DNA of 64,000 nucleotides from Chromobacterium sp. IIBBL 290-4 (GTDB taxonomy: Bacteria; Pseudomonadota; Gammaproteobacteria; Burkholderiales; Chromobacteriaceae), in the NCBI RefSeq assembly GCF_024207115.1, contig NZ_CP100128.1:434001-498000 (forward strand), written 5' to 3'. Shown piece by piece: positions 45,118-56,113 of this stretch (the first letter of the stretch is position 1; each line of letters begins with the position of its first letter). Both the position numbers and the translations under genes were made by a program. The notes below the pieces were generated by a model, which saw only the letters and a program-made list of their open reading frames with translations, was not told the origin of the DNA and ran no database searches.

Positions 45118-46182
45118 TCAACGGGAATGATAGACGCGGGACAGGCGATGCACGGCATCTATCAGCGCGCCGGCATGAGCGGGATCGACGAATTGCGAAA
45201 TGCCGTGTCCCAGATTGAAGACATGGCCGCTGCCATGACCGAAGCTTTCCAGAATGCGGCCCGCTTCGCGCTCGATAGCTTCCGGCGAAGCGAACAGCGC
45301 ATTGGGGTCGAAATTGCCTTGCAGCGCCACTTTGTCGCCGACGCGCGCGCGCGCCTGGCCTATGTCGGTGGTCCAGTCCAGGCCCACGCAGTCGGCGCCG
45401 ATGGCCGCGATGTCTTCCAGCCACTGCCCGCCGCCCTTGGTGAACACGATGACCGGCACGCGCCGGCCGTCCGCCTCGCGCTTGAGGCCGGCGACGATGC
45501 GCTGCATATAAGCCAGCGAGAACTCCTTGTAGGCCGCATGGCTGAGCGCGCCGCCCCAGGTGTCGAAGATCTGCACCGCCTGCGCGCCGGCGTCGATTTG
45601 GGCATTCAGGTAGGCGATCACCGACTGGGTGTTCATTTCCAGGATGTGGTGCAGCAATTCCGGACGGCTGTACAGCATCGCCTTCACATGGCGGAAATCA
45701 TCCGAACCGCCGCCTTCCACCATATAGCAGGCCAGCGTGAACGGACTGCCGGAGAAGCCGATCAGCGGCACGCGGCCATTCAGCGCCTTGCGGATGCTGG
45801 CCACGGCGTCGAACACGTAGCGCAGCTTGTCCAAGCCGGCCGGCTGCAAGGCGCGGATGGCGCTCTCGTCACGCAACGGCCGTTCGAACTTCGGCCCCTC
45901 GCCTTCGGCGAAATACAGGCCCAGGCCCATCGCGTCCGGCACGGTCAGGATGTCCGAGAACAAGATGGCCGCATCCAGCGGGAAACGGTCCAAGGGCTGC
46001 AGCGTCACTTCGGTGGCGTAATCGGGGCTGGTGCACAAACCCATGAAGCTGCCGGCGCGCGCGCGGCTGGCGCGGTATTCGGGCAGGTAGCGGCCGGCTT
46101 GGCGCATCATCCAGATCGGGGTGTAGTCAACCGGCTGCTTAAGCAGGGCGCGCAGGAAAGTATCGTTGATCAGCTGGGTCAT
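45118..46182 (-). CDS. hemE: Uroporphyrinogen decarboxylase
   Basis: 354-aa cytoplasmic haem-synthesis enzyme that converts uroporphyrinogen III to coproporphyrinogen III by removing four carboxyl groups. Signature 1, [16 protein letters not shown], is at the N-terminus and signature 2, [17 protein letters not shown], in the first half; the [10 protein letters not shown] active-site Asp and FDTWGG are also present. Length is normal. It appears to be a single-gene unit. Confidence 0.97.
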   Translation of the reverse strand: MTQLINDTFLRALLKQPVDYTPIWMMRQAGRYLPEYRASRARAGSFMGLCTSPDYATEVTLQPLDRFPLDAAILFSDILTVPDAMGLGLYFAEGEGPKFERPLRDESAIRALQPAGLDKLRYVFDAVASIRKALNGRVPLIGFSGSPFTLACYMVEGGGSDDFRHVKAMLYSRPELLHHILEMNTQSVIAYLNAQIDAGAQAVQIFDTWGGALSHAAYKEFSLAYMQRIVAGLKREADGRRVPVIVFTKGGGQWLEDIAAIGADCVGLDWTTDIGQARARVGDKVALQGNFDPNALFASPEAIEREAGRILESFGHGSGHVFNLGHGISQFVDPAHAGALIDAVHRLSRVYHSR

Positions 46183-46229
46183 GTCGGCACACGCAATGAG
46201 AGTCAGCCGGCATTATACCCACCCGCGCT

Positions 46230-47075
46230 TCAGGGGTGAAACCACAGCTCGCGCCGCGACAAGGGCGTGCCATCCGGCAGCAGCGGATTAGGCAGCTCGA
46301 TGATGGTGCGGCCGGACAGCTTGAGGCCCCGCAAATGCTCGCTGTTGAAGGTTTTGAACAATTGATCGAAACTGCCGTCGGCCACGCTTTTCTCCAAGCC
46401 CTGCTCCAGCATCCGGGCCAGGTCCTCCCGCTTGGGCGAGACAAAGAAATAAAACGCGGTAGGGTAATGCAGCAGCAGATAAGGATCCAGCATCAGCCCT
46501 GCCGCGGCCGGCATTTCCAGCTCCTGCCGCACCTCGATCACGCTGCGCGGAAAGTAATCGTAGCGCCGCTGCTTGAGCATGGAAAAGAGATGGGGATAGT
46601 CGGGGCTGGTCACCACCGGCAGGCCGGCGTGCTGAAGGATTTGCTTGTCCGGCCAATCCTGCCCTTGCCCGGCGCGGAAAGCCGCCAACTGCTGGGGCGT
46701 TTTGACGTTTTTGAACAACTGCGGCTTGTCGGCGTTGATCAGCGGCACTCGCCAGCCAATCAGGCCCTTGTCCAGCGGAATGCGCACGGTCAGCAGCTTG
46801 CTTTCTCGCTCGCGGCTGGTCATGCCCCAGAACAGATCCACCCGGCCATCGGGCTGCAGCATCTGCTCCATCGCCCGGCCCTGGTTCATATTGCGGGCCG
46901 CGGTGAGCTCGCAATGCTGGTTCATCTGACCGCACGCCAGCAACAGCAAGGCCTGGATATAAGGCCAGTGCGGGTCATTGTCGCCCGACACCAGCGCGTA
47001 GCTGATCGCCACGCCGCCAGCCTGCGCCAGCGAGCATGCGCCGCAAAACAGCCAAATCGCCAGCCACCTTGCCAT
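46230..47075 (-). CDS. Periplasmic solute-binding-like protein (SBP family 3, divergent)
   Basis: 281 aa. ATG 47075 opens a signal peptide (MARWLAIWLFCGACSLAQA); an ATG at 47105 is an alternative. The mature part has the two-lobe binding-protein pattern (NMNQGRAMEQMLQPDGRVDLFWGMTSRERE, then LDKGLIGWRVPLINAD) and ends with the SFDQLFKTFNSE helix. Cys near residues 48 and 55 may pair. No transporter genes adjoin. Together with three others in the window it belongs to an orphan binding-protein group. Confidence 0.72.
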   Translation of the reverse strand: MARWLAIWLFCGACSLAQAGGVAISYALVSGDNDPHWPYIQALLLLACGQMNQHCELTAARNMNQGRAMEQMLQPDGRVDLFWGMTSRERESKLLTVRIPLDKGLIGWRVPLINADKPQLFKNVKTPQQLAAFRAGQGQDWPDKQILQHAGLPVVTSPDYPHLFSMLKQRRYDYFPRSVIEVRQELEMPAAAGLMLDPYLLLHYPTAFYFFVSPKREDLARMLEQGLEKSVADGSFDQLFKTFNSEHLRGLKLSGRTIIELPNPLLPDGTPLSRRELWFHP

Positions 47076-47117
47076 GGGATCATCGTCCGGAATGGATACC
47101 GGCATTATGGCAAGAGA

Positions 47118-47633
47118 TTACAGCCAGCCCAAGCCGCCGACCACGCCGCCCAATAACAACAGCCATAAAGGGTTCCAACTCCTGCGCCAGGCGATCAGCC
47201 CCACCCCCAGGCTCAGCAGCCACGCGCTCGGCGCGCGATTGGCCGCGCAAAGCAACAGCCAGGCGCTGGCGGCGATCAGGCCTATGGTCAAGGGCATCAG
47301 CGCGCGGGCGAACAGCTTGGCGGCCGCGCCATCCTTGCTGGCCGCCCACCAGCGCGAGGCGTAGTAGCTCAGCAGCGATGAGGGCAGGCACATGCCGAAC
47401 ATGCTGACCAAGGCGCCCAGCACGCCGGCGACATGCCAGCCCACCAGGCTCACCACCAATACATTGGGCCCCGGCGCGGCCTGGGCGATGGCGAACAGCT
47501 CGGCGAACTGCGCCGCGCTCATCCAGCCGTGAGCCAGCACGATGCGCTGCAGTTCCGGCAGAATCACATTGGCGCCGCCCACCGCCATGATGGAAAGCAG
47601 GCAGAACTGCCACAGCAGCGTCCACAAGATCAT
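47118..47633 (-). CDS. Chromate transporter, C-terminal-half subunit (ChrA family)
   Basis: 171 aa with about six membrane helices. GGANVILPELQRIVL and FAIAQAAPGPNVLVVSLVGW are the ChrA half-domain motifs. Short ChrA proteins act as pairs of half-size subunits; the partner gene is directly upstream and overlaps by ATGA (47630-47633). The family exports chromate by exchange with sulfate-like anions; the real substrate here is not shown. Confidence 0.87.
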   Translation of the reverse strand: MILWTLLWQFCLLSIMAVGGANVILPELQRIVLAHGWMSAAQFAELFAIAQAAPGPNVLVVSLVGWHVAGVLGALVSMFGMCLPSSLLSYYASRWWAASKDGAAAKLFARALMPLTIGLIAASAWLLLCAANRAPSAWLLSLGVGLIAWRRSWNPLWLLLLGGVVGGLGWL

Positions 47634-48187
47634 CGCGCCTCCCTCCTGCCCGCCAGCCAGGCCAGCAGCAGGGCCAAGGGCAAGCCCAGCAGCAAAACCA
47701 GCGGCAACGGCAGCTGCCAAACGGCGATGGCGAGAAAGATGGCCGCCACCACTACGGCAGCCCATGGACGGCGCTCCAGCCTCGCCGCCAGTTTCAGCAG
47801 CATGCCCAACAGCAAGCCCGCCGCAGCGGAGGCCAGGCCATGCATCACATTCTCGACCAAGGGCAGCTGGCGATACTGGCCATACAGCGCGCCCAGCAGC
47901 AGCACAATGGCCATGGGCGCGAGCAGCAGGCCGCCCACCGCCAGCAAGGCGCCGGCCGGGCCGTGAAAGCGCGCGCCCACCGACACCGCCATATTGACGA
48001 TATTGGGGCCCGGCAGCACCTGGCACAGGCCTAGCTGCTCGGCGAAGTCCGCCTCCGACAGCCAGCGCCGCCGCTCCACCAGCATGCTGCGCGCCAAGGG
48101 CAGCACCCCGCCGAAGCCGCTCAGGCCCACCGAGAAAAAGCCGCTGAACAAATCGCGCCGGCTAGGGATATTCAGTTCGTGTTCCAT
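47630..48187 (-). CDS. Chromate transporter, N-terminal-half subunit (ChrA family)
   Basis: 185 aa, about six helices. The motif FFSVGLSGFGGVLPLARSML and LCQVLPGPNIVNMAVSVG identify the other ChrA half. Encoded first, with the second half translationally coupled. The pair should insert with opposite topology and together form one transporter. A LysR gene lies upstream on the same strand, 68 bases away, but points into this pair rather than divergently. Confidence 0.87.
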   Translation of the reverse strand: MEHELNIPSRRDLFSGFFSVGLSGFGGVLPLARSMLVERRRWLSEADFAEQLGLCQVLPGPNIVNMAVSVGARFHGPAGALLAVGGLLLAPMAIVLLLGALYGQYRQLPLVENVMHGLASAAAGLLLGMLLKLAARLERRPWAAVVVAAIFLAIAVWQLPLPLVLLLGLPLALLLAWLAGRREAR

Positions 48188-48255
48188 GCTTTGACACTAC
48201 GCCTGAGCGCCAGCCAAAACAAACGAGAAATTCTGACAGCGCCGGTCACCTCGGC

Positions 48256-49140
48256 TCACAGTCCACCCAGTTTCTCGACAATGAAATCGACGAATACCCG
48301 CAGTTTGGGCAAGGGCTGGCGATCGGCCGGGTAGATCAGATGCATGGGTTTGGGCGGAGGCAGGTAGCCTTCCAGCAAAGACACCAGCCTGCCGGCGGCC
48401 ACATCCTCCATCAGCAGCGTTTCCGCCTGCAGGGCCAATCCCGCCCCTGCCAAAGCTAGTTGGCGCAAAGCCTGGCCCTGGTTGCACTGGATGCGGCTGG
48501 ACGGGATCTCCACGCCATGCAGCCGGGCCAGCGCATCCCAGCCGTCATCGCGCTGCCAGCGGCTGAAGCCCAGACAATCGTGCCCCGCCAGATCCGCAGG
48601 CGTCATCGGCTCTCCGCGACGGGCCAAATAGGCCGGAGAGGCCGCTATCATCATCCGGTAAGGCCGCAGCCGACGCGCCACCATGCCGGAATCGGCCAGA
48701 TGGCCGATGCGGAACACCGCGTCGTAACCATCGGCCACCAGATCCACCAATTGATCCGACAGCTCAAGCTCGACGCCGACTTCCGGATAGCGCGCCATGA
48801 ACTCGGCCAATAGCGGCGCCAAACGCAAAGTGCCGAAGGTGATGGAGGCATTGACGCGCAGCACGCCGCGCGGCTGCTGCCTGAGCAAAGCCGCCGCATC
48901 CTCGGCGGCTTGCAACTCCCGCAAAATGGCGCGGCAACGTTGATAGTAATGTTGTCCCAATTCGGTCAACTGCTGGCGGCGGGTGGTGCGCACCAGCAAT
49001 TTGCCGCCCAATCGGGCTTCCAACGCAGAGAGATGCTTGCCCACCATGGGTTGAGACAATCTATGCGCCTCGGCCGCCGCCGTCAGGCTGCCCAACTCCA
49101 CTACCGCGACAAACAGCTCCATGCTGAGCAGTCTATCCAT
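48256..49140 (-). CDS. LysR-family transcriptional regulator
   Basis: 294 aa. Winged helix at 1-60 (SLTAAAEAHRLSQPMVGKHLSALEARLG), effector domain from about 90. Divergent from the first of two tandem SDR genes over 103 bases that contain two inverted repeats, so these SDR genes are its probable target. It could also read through into the chromate transporter pair downstream. Confidence 0.9.
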   Translation of the reverse strand: MDRLLSMELFVAVVELGSLTAAAEAHRLSQPMVGKHLSALEARLGGKLLVRTTRRQQLTELGQHYYQRCRAILRELQAAEDAAALLRQQPRGVLRVNASITFGTLRLAPLLAEFMARYPEVGVELELSDQLVDLVADGYDAVFRIGHLADSGMVARRLRPYRMMIAASPAYLARRGEPMTPADLAGHDCLGFSRWQRDDGWDALARLHGVEIPSSRIQCNQGQALRQLALAGAGLALQAETLLMEDVAAGRLVSLLEGYLPPPKPMHLIYPADRQPLPKLRVFVDFIVEKLGGL

Positions 49141-49177
49141 TGATTAGAAACTCCAGGTTATCAATCCTGTTCAGGAT
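49139..49177. promoter_or_regulatory. Operator-like inverted repeats between the LysR and SDR genes
   Basis: ATTGAT (49139-49144) and ATCAAT (49160-49165) are perfect inverted arms. Overlapping the second arm, ATCCTG-TT-CAGGAT (49164-49177) is a perfect 14-base dyad. Both lie in the divergent promoter region expected to bind the LysR protein. Confidence 0.45.
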
Positions 49178-49243
49178 ACGGGATTAATCTATCTCAGCAA
49201 GCCATGCACACTCCCTCCATCGCAACCCTAAATGGAGAACACC

Positions 49244-49840
49244 ATGAAAATCCTGCTAGTCGGCGCCAGCGGCACGCTGGGCAATGCCATCCAAAAAGCC
49301 TTGCCCCACCACCACATCCTGACGGCCGGGCGCAACAGCGGCGATCTGCGCGTAGACATCACCGACAGCGCCAGCGTGCAAAAAATGTTTGAGCAGGCTG
49401 GACGGCTGGACGCCATCGTCAGCGCCACCGGCGCGGTGCACTTCGGCCATATCACCGCTACCACGGCCGCCGACTTCCGCATCGGCCTGGAGAACAAACT
49501 ATTAGGCCAGATCGACTTAGCATTAACCGGCCAGCATTATTTGAACGATGGCGGCTCGATCACATTGACCAGCGGCATCCTCAGCACCCAGCCCATCCGC
49601 CACGGCGCCAACGCCACGGCGGTGAACCGCGCGCTGGAGGGCTTTGCCGCCGCCGCCGCGCTGGAGCTGCAGCGCGGCCAACGCATCAATGTGGTCAGCC
49701 CCAATGTGCTGCAGGAATCATGGGAAGGCTACGCCCCCTACTTCCCCGGCTTCGAAGCCGTCCCCGCCGCCCGCGCCGCGCAGGCATTTGTGCGCAGCGT
49801 GGAAGGCATCGCCAACGGCCAGACGCTGACCGTCTGGTAA
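49244..49840 (+). CDS. Short-chain dehydrogenase/reductase, small atypical type (copy 1)
   Basis: 198 aa. Nucleotide-binding MKILLVGASGTLGNAI at the N-terminus, DAIVSATGAVHFG in the middle, SITLTSGILSTQPIRHGANA at the active-site region. The usual YxxxK pair is not found where it should be; ANATAVNRALEGF stands there instead, as in related small SDRs. NAD(P) binding is likely, catalysis less sure. GGAGAACACC precedes ATG 49244. A second copy follows after 28 bases. Confidence 0.85.
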   Translation: MKILLVGASGTLGNAIQKALPHHHILTAGRNSGDLRVDITDSASVQKMFEQAGRLDAIVSATGAVHFGHITATTAADFRIGLENKLLGQIDLALTGQHYLNDGGSITLTSGILSTQPIRHGANATAVNRALEGFAAAAALELQRGQRINVVSPNVLQESWEGYAPYFPGFEAVPAARAAQAFVRSVEGIANGQTLTVW

Positions 49841-49868
49841 AGCGCGCCATCGCCAAGGGAATCCGTGC

Positions 49869-50465
49869 ATGAAAATACTATTGGTGGGCGCGCATGGAAC
49901 CATAGGCCGCGCGGTTCAACACGCCCTGTCCCGTCATCAAATCCTTGCCGCGGGCCGGAACAGCGGAGCGCTCCGCGTCGATATGACCCAACCGGCCAGC
50001 ATCCGCGCGCTGTTCGAGCGCGTCGGCAAAGTCGACGCCATCATCTGCGCCGCCGGCCTGCTGCATCTGGGTCCGCTCGTCGAGATGACGCCCGAGCAAT
50101 TCCGCGTCGGCTTGGACAATAAATTGATGGGCCAGGTGAATCTGGCCCTGATCGGCCAGCATTTTCTGAATGCCGGCGGCTCTATCACGCTGACCAGCGG
50201 CATGGGCAATGAAATTCCCATCCGGCACGGCAGCAACGCCTGCGCCGTCAACGCCGCGATAGAAGGCTTTGCTCGCGGCGCGGCGGTGGAGCTGGCGGCG
50301 GGGCTGCGCATCAACGTGGTCTGCCCTGCCGTGCTGCAAGAGTCATGGGAGCCGCTGCAAAGCTACTTCCCCGGCTTCGAGGCCGTGCCGGCGACGCGCG
50401 TCGCCCTCGCCTATCAACGCAGCGTCGAGGGAGTGGAAACCGGGCAAGTGCTCAAGGTTTGGTAA
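49869..50465 (+). CDS. Short-chain dehydrogenase/reductase, small atypical type (copy 2)
   Basis: 198 aa, the same length as copy 1 and closely similar along its whole length (KILLVGAHGTIGRAVQHAL, GGSITLTSGMGNEIPIRHGS, YFPGFEAVPATR), so a tandem duplication that has since diverged. Here too the Tyr/Lys catalytic pair is replaced (NACAVNAAIEGF). Presumably co-transcribed with copy 1 under the divergent LysR protein. The substrate is unknown. Confidence 0.85.
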   Translation: MKILLVGAHGTIGRAVQHALSRHQILAAGRNSGALRVDMTQPASIRALFERVGKVDAIICAAGLLHLGPLVEMTPEQFRVGLDNKLMGQVNLALIGQHFLNAGGSITLTSGMGNEIPIRHGSNACAVNAAIEGFARGAAVELAAGLRINVVCPAVLQESWEPLQSYFPGFEAVPATRVALAYQRSVEGVETGQVLKVW

Positions 50466-50482
50466 ACGCGAAACTAACCTGG

Positions 50483-50500
50483 CGTGAGCCGCGGCTCACG
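50483..50500. repeat. Perfect 18-base palindrome between an SDR and a GNAT gene
   Basis: CGTGAGCCGCGGCTCACG is its own reverse complement. A related half, ACCGCGGCTTACGC, follows at about 50508. It lacks a T run, so it is either a weak terminator hairpin for the convergent genes or a small repeat. Confidence 0.5.
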
Positions 50501-50515
50501 CGCCTGAACCGCGGC

Positions 50516-50980
50516 TTACGCCATGCCATCCGACAAGGCCAGGTGCAGCAAGGGAAATGGCCTGCCGGCGCCATCGAGCGCCGAGCGGCCGATCTCTTCG
50601 AAGCCCATTCGGCGATAGAAAGCCAATGCGGCGGGGTTGTCCGCGTTGACGTCGACCAGGCTGACCGCCAGTTCCGTCACCGCATCGGTCAGCAACGCTT
50701 TCCCCAGGCCCCGGCCTCTGCATGCGGGCTCGATGAACAGCATCTCCAACTTGCCGGCCATGCTGCCGGCAAAGCCAGTCGCCTTGCCGCGCTCATCTCG
50801 CGTCACCCGCAAGACCAGGCCAAGGGATTCCGCCGCGGCGAAAGCGGCCTCCACTTCGGGACGAAGCGCGACGATATCGTCCTCGCTCAAAAAAAGGTGG
50901 GTCGCGCGCACTGAGCGCTCCCACAGCGACAGCATGTCCGGAAAATCCGCGGCTTCAGGCCGGAAAATGGCGATGGACAC
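50516..50980 (-). CDS. GNAT-family N-acetyltransferase (YjaB-like)
   Basis: 154 aa. The acetyl-CoA-binding motif A region reads LFIEPACRGRGLGKALL (R/Q-x-x-G-x-G/A), followed by DVNADNPAALAFYRRMGFEEIGRS, as in YjaB/ElaA-like acetyltransferases. The start is GTG 50980, for AGAGGAG lies six bases before it; an upstream reading to 51016 has no site. The acceptor is unknown. Confidence 0.85.
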   Translation of the reverse strand: MSIAIFRPEAADFPDMLSLWERSVRATHLFLSEDDIVALRPEVEAAFAAAESLGLVLRVTRDERGKATGFAGSMAGKLEMLFIEPACRGRGLGKALLTDAVTELAVSLVDVNADNPAALAFYRRMGFEEIGRSALDGAGRPFPLLHLALSDGMA

Positions 50981-51098
50981 AGTGAACTCCTCTCGCGAAA
51001 GAACAAGCCGCCTCAAGGCGGCGAAGCATCCATCCTAATGCCCAAGCCAGGCGCAGGCCAGCCTATACTGCAACAGCCGCCAAGCACGGGAGGTCGAG

Positions 51099-51812
51099 AT
51101 GAACGCAGCGTTGTGGGGCGGATTAGCGCTATGGCTATGGCTGCCCGCACTCCATGCCGAGGCGATTCCCGCGTCGAGCCAGGCGATAGAGCCCTGGGGC
51201 GACGCCGCCAGCGGCGATGGCCTGACGCCGCGCTTCCTGCGCTGGCTGGCCGATCAAAGCGGCCTGCAACTGAAACAGGACACCCGCCCGCTGCCGCGGC
51301 TGATAGAGGACTTGAAAGCCGGCCGCGACGCGCTGGCCTTGATCACCGCCTCGCCGGAACGCGACGCCTTTGGCCTGGAGCTATGCCGCCCTACCGACAT
51401 CCGGCTATCGGTAGTCTACCGTCGCGGCGACCGCGAATGGCAAAGCGGGGATTTCAAGCATCGCCCGGTCGGCATTCTGCGCGGCACCCATACGCTGGAC
51501 GCCTTCCTGGCCCAAAGCGGCGCGGCGAGCGTTTTAGTCAACGACATGCGGCAAGGCATAGGCATGCTGCGCGTCGGCCGGCTGGATGCGATGATGTGCG
51601 TGCGCCCGGGTTGCGGCCACGTGCTGCGTCAGCTGTCTACGCCATCCGACCATTGGGCGGAGTGGACTATCAGCCGCGAGCCGATGGCGGTTTACGTATC
51701 GCGCGCCCACCCGCTGGCGCATGACGCGGCGGCGCTGGACCGGCTCAAGTCTGCCTGCGTTTCGCCCGCAGGCCGCGCCAAAATGGCGGAACTGCTGGCG
51801 CGCTACGACTAG
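51099..51812 (+). CDS. Periplasmic solute-binding-like protein (SBP family 3)
   Basis: 237 aa with a signal peptide ending ALHAEA (about residue 22). Lobe 1 lies in DGLTPRFLRWLADQSGLQL and DALALITASPERDAFG, the hinge in RPVGILRGTHTLDAFL, and the C-terminus is LKSACVSPAGRAKMAELLARYD. Two Cys (MCVRPGCGH) are near the middle. No transporter gene adjoins. Resembles the other binding-like proteins of this window in size and layout, not closely in sequence. Confidence 0.75.
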   Translation: MNAALWGGLALWLWLPALHAEAIPASSQAIEPWGDAASGDGLTPRFLRWLADQSGLQLKQDTRPLPRLIEDLKAGRDALALITASPERDAFGLELCRPTDIRLSVVYRRGDREWQSGDFKHRPVGILRGTHTLDAFLAQSGAASVLVNDMRQGIGMLRVGRLDAMMCVRPGCGHVLRQLSTPSDHWAEWTISREPMAVYVSRAHPLAHDAAALDRLKSACVSPAGRAKMAELLARYD

Positions 51813-51815
51813 CCA

Positions 51816-51852
51816 TGAAAAACCCCGCCGGCCTTCACTGGCGGGCGGGGTT
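51816..51852. terminator. Terminator of parE
   Basis: AACCCCGCC (51821-51829) pairs with GGCGGGGTT (51844-51852). On the minus strand the stem is followed by five T, 24 bases after the parE stop; it also faces the convergent binding-protein gene. Confidence 0.82.
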
Positions 51853-51875
51853 GAAAGCGACAGGCCGGGGGCGAA

Positions 51876-53843
<1,968 letters not shown>

Positions 53844-53960
53844 GTTCTGGTCTTGCCCTGTCGGCGCGTCACGTCGACGCCGCCCCTGACGGGCGGCACA
53901 AATGAAGACAGCGGGACACGCCCGCCGTCTGAGGATGCTGCTTTGCCATCGGCAAAAGAT

Positions 53961-54485
53961 TCACTGCTCGCTCTGGGCCGATACGCGGGCGAGGTAGGCG
54001 GGGTGGGTTTCCACCCCGCGCAAGAACCGCGCAAGCTCGGACAAGGCGCGGTCATACACATCGCGCTTGAACTCGATCACCGCATCCACCGGCGCCCAAT
54101 AATCATTCCAGCGCCAGCCATCGAACTCCGGATGATTGGTGGCGCGCAAACAGACATCGCTGTCGCGCCCCACCAGCCTGAGCAGGAACCAGATCTGCTT
54201 CTGGCCCTTGTAACTGCCGCGCCATTCGCGGCGAACCCAATTGCTCGGCACCTCGTAACGCAACCAGTCGCGGGTGCGTCCCAGGATTTTCACGTGCTGA
54301 GGCAGCAAACCCACCTCTTCCAGCAATTCGCGATACATCGCGGCTTCCGGGCTTTCGCCCGGCTTGATGCCGCCCTGCGGGAATTGCCAGGAATGCTCGC
54401 GCACGCGCTTACCCCAGAACACCTCGTTTTTGGCATTGGTGAGGATGATGCCGACGTTTGGGCGGTATCCGTCCCGGTCCAGCAT
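53961..54485 (-). CDS. rppH: RNA pyrophosphohydrolase (Nudix)
   Basis: 174 aa. RppH/NudH removes pyrophosphate from 5'-triphosphate mRNA ends and so triggers decay. The N-terminal [23 protein letters not shown] is characteristic, and the Nudix box runs from [12 protein letters not shown] to RELLEEVGL with all the Glu ligands. HSWQFPQGG precedes it. ATG 54485 ([10 protein letters not shown]) is the family start; a TTG at 54500 is in frame but unlikely. Confidence 0.95.
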   Translation of the reverse strand: MLDRDGYRPNVGIILTNAKNEVFWGKRVREHSWQFPQGGIKPGESPEAAMYRELLEEVGLLPQHVKILGRTRDWLRYEVPSNWVRREWRGSYKGQKQIWFLLRLVGRDSDVCLRATNHPEFDGWRWNDYWAPVDAVIEFKRDVYDRALSELARFLRGVETHPAYLARVSAQSEQ

Positions 54486-54672
54486 GGAATAAACCTGCAA
54501 TTCGTCTCGTTACCGGAATTTTTGCACATTTCCGCCGGCCTTGCCACGCGCTCGGCAAGCCCGAGCGCCATCCCGAGCGCTTGGCTCCAGCCTCCCGCCC
54601 CCTCCATCGCTCCCCCAAGCGGGCCAAACAATGCTAGGATGCGTCGATTGAACGTCTATTTACTGCGCTTTC

Positions 54673-56016
54673 ATGGCCTTCCTGCTGAATCGACCCACAC
54701 TGTCCCGCCTGCCCTGGCTGCCGCTGCAGCCTGAAGATTTTTCCACCTTGCTGCAAACCGGCGATTTCCGCCTGCGGCTGCTGGAGGCGATCGCGTCGGC
54801 GTCGAAACGCATTTACCTTTGCGCCTTGTACCTGGAAAACGAGGAAGCGGGCCAGGAGGTGCTGGAGGCGCTCTATCAAGCCAAGCAGCGCCAGCCCGAA
54901 CTGGACATCCGCGTGATGGTGGACTGGCACCGCGCCCAGCGCGGCCGGATAGGCGAGGATCAATCGCGCAATAATGCCGCCTGGTATCGTGAAGAAGCGC
55001 AGAAACGCAATCTGGACATCCCAATTTATGGCGTGCCGGTGCAAACCCGCGAACTGTTCGGCGTACTGCACCTCAAGGGCTTCGTCATCGACAACGCCGT
55101 GTTCTACAGCGGCGCCAGCTTGAACAACGTCTATCTGCACAAGCTGGATAAATACCGCTTCGACCGCTACCACGAAATCCATAGCGCGCCGCTGGCCGAT
55201 GCGATGGCAAGCTTCATGGCGGATCAATTCTTCAACGATCCCGCCGTTTTCCGGCTGGACAAGCCCGCGCCGAGCACCCGCAGCATCCGCAAGGAAATCA
55301 AACATTTCCGCGACAAGCTGGTGCACAGCCAATACCGCGCGCCCAGCGCCCAAGCTCCTCAGGCTGATCAACTGGCCATCGCGCCCATCGTCGGCATCGG
55401 CAAAGGCAACCGACTGAACCGCGCCATCCTGGACGTGATCGCCAGCGCGCAGCACAAGTTGTTCATCTGCACCCCCTACTTCAACTTCCCTCGGTCGGTT
55501 GTGCTGGAAATCAATCGCGCGCTGCGCCGCGGCGTGGAAATCGACATCGTGGTCGGCGACAAGACCGCCAACGACTTCTATATCCCGCCGGAGCAGCCGT
55601 TCCGCGTGATCGGCGCGCTGCCTTATCTGTACGAGATGAACCTGCGCCGCTTTACCAAGCGGCAGCGCCAATACGTGGCCAGGCAACAGCTGCGTGTCCA
55701 TCTGTGGAAGGATGGCGACAACACCTACCATCTGAAAGGCGTCTGGAGCGACGCGCGCTACATTCTGCTGACCGGCAACAATCTCAACCCGCGCGCCTTC
55801 CGCCTGGATCTGGAAAACGCCTTATTGCTGCGCGACCCCCAGGCCACGCTGCAGGCGCAGGGTGAGGCTGAGCAACAAAGCATTCTGCGCCACACAACCT
55901 TGCTGGAGCACTACCGCCAGCTGGAGGATGTGCGCCATTATCCGGAGCAGATCAAGAAGCTGCTGACTCGGCTGAGCCGGGTCAGGATAGACCGGATGTT
56001 GAATCTGATGCTGTAA
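54673..56016 (+). CDS. pssA: CDP-diacylglycerol--serine O-phosphatidyltransferase (PLD type)
   Basis: 447-aa peripheral membrane enzyme making phosphatidylserine, precursor of phosphatidylethanolamine. Two phospholipase-D-like HKD motifs are present: HLKGFVID (about residue 133) and HLKGVWSD (about 355), each followed by the conserved Ser/Asn segment (SGASLNN, TGNNLNPRAF). Length matches PssA of E. coli type. Divergent from rppH; followed by a strong terminator. Confidence 0.93.
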   Translation: MAFLLNRPTLSRLPWLPLQPEDFSTLLQTGDFRLRLLEAIASASKRIYLCALYLENEEAGQEVLEALYQAKQRQPELDIRVMVDWHRAQRGRIGEDQSRNNAAWYREEAQKRNLDIPIYGVPVQTRELFGVLHLKGFVIDNAVFYSGASLNNVYLHKLDKYRFDRYHEIHSAPLADAMASFMADQFFNDPAVFRLDKPAPSTRSIRKEIKHFRDKLVHSQYRAPSAQAPQADQLAIAPIVGIGKGNRLNRAILDVIASAQHKLFICTPYFNFPRSVVLEINRALRRGVEIDIVVGDKTANDFYIPPEQPFRVIGALPYLYEMNLRRFTKRQRQYVARQQLRVHLWKDGDNTYHLKGVWSDARYILLTGNNLNPRAFRLDLENALLLRDPQATLQAQGEAEQQSILRHTTLLEHYRQLEDVRHYPEQIKKLLTRLSRVRIDRMLNLML

Positions 56017-56035
56017 CAGCCCTGTCCAGCCGTCT

Positions 56036-56058
56036 CGCCCCGCCAAGCGGGGCGTTTT
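56036..56058 (+). terminator. Terminator of pssA
   Basis: CGCCCCGC, loop CAA, GCGGGGCG, then TTTT, 20 bases after the pssA stop codon. Confidence 0.88.
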
Positions 56059-56113
56059 CATTCCGGCGCTATGCTAGAACTACAAGATAGCATTGCTAGC
56101 GCCGAGGCCTCCC

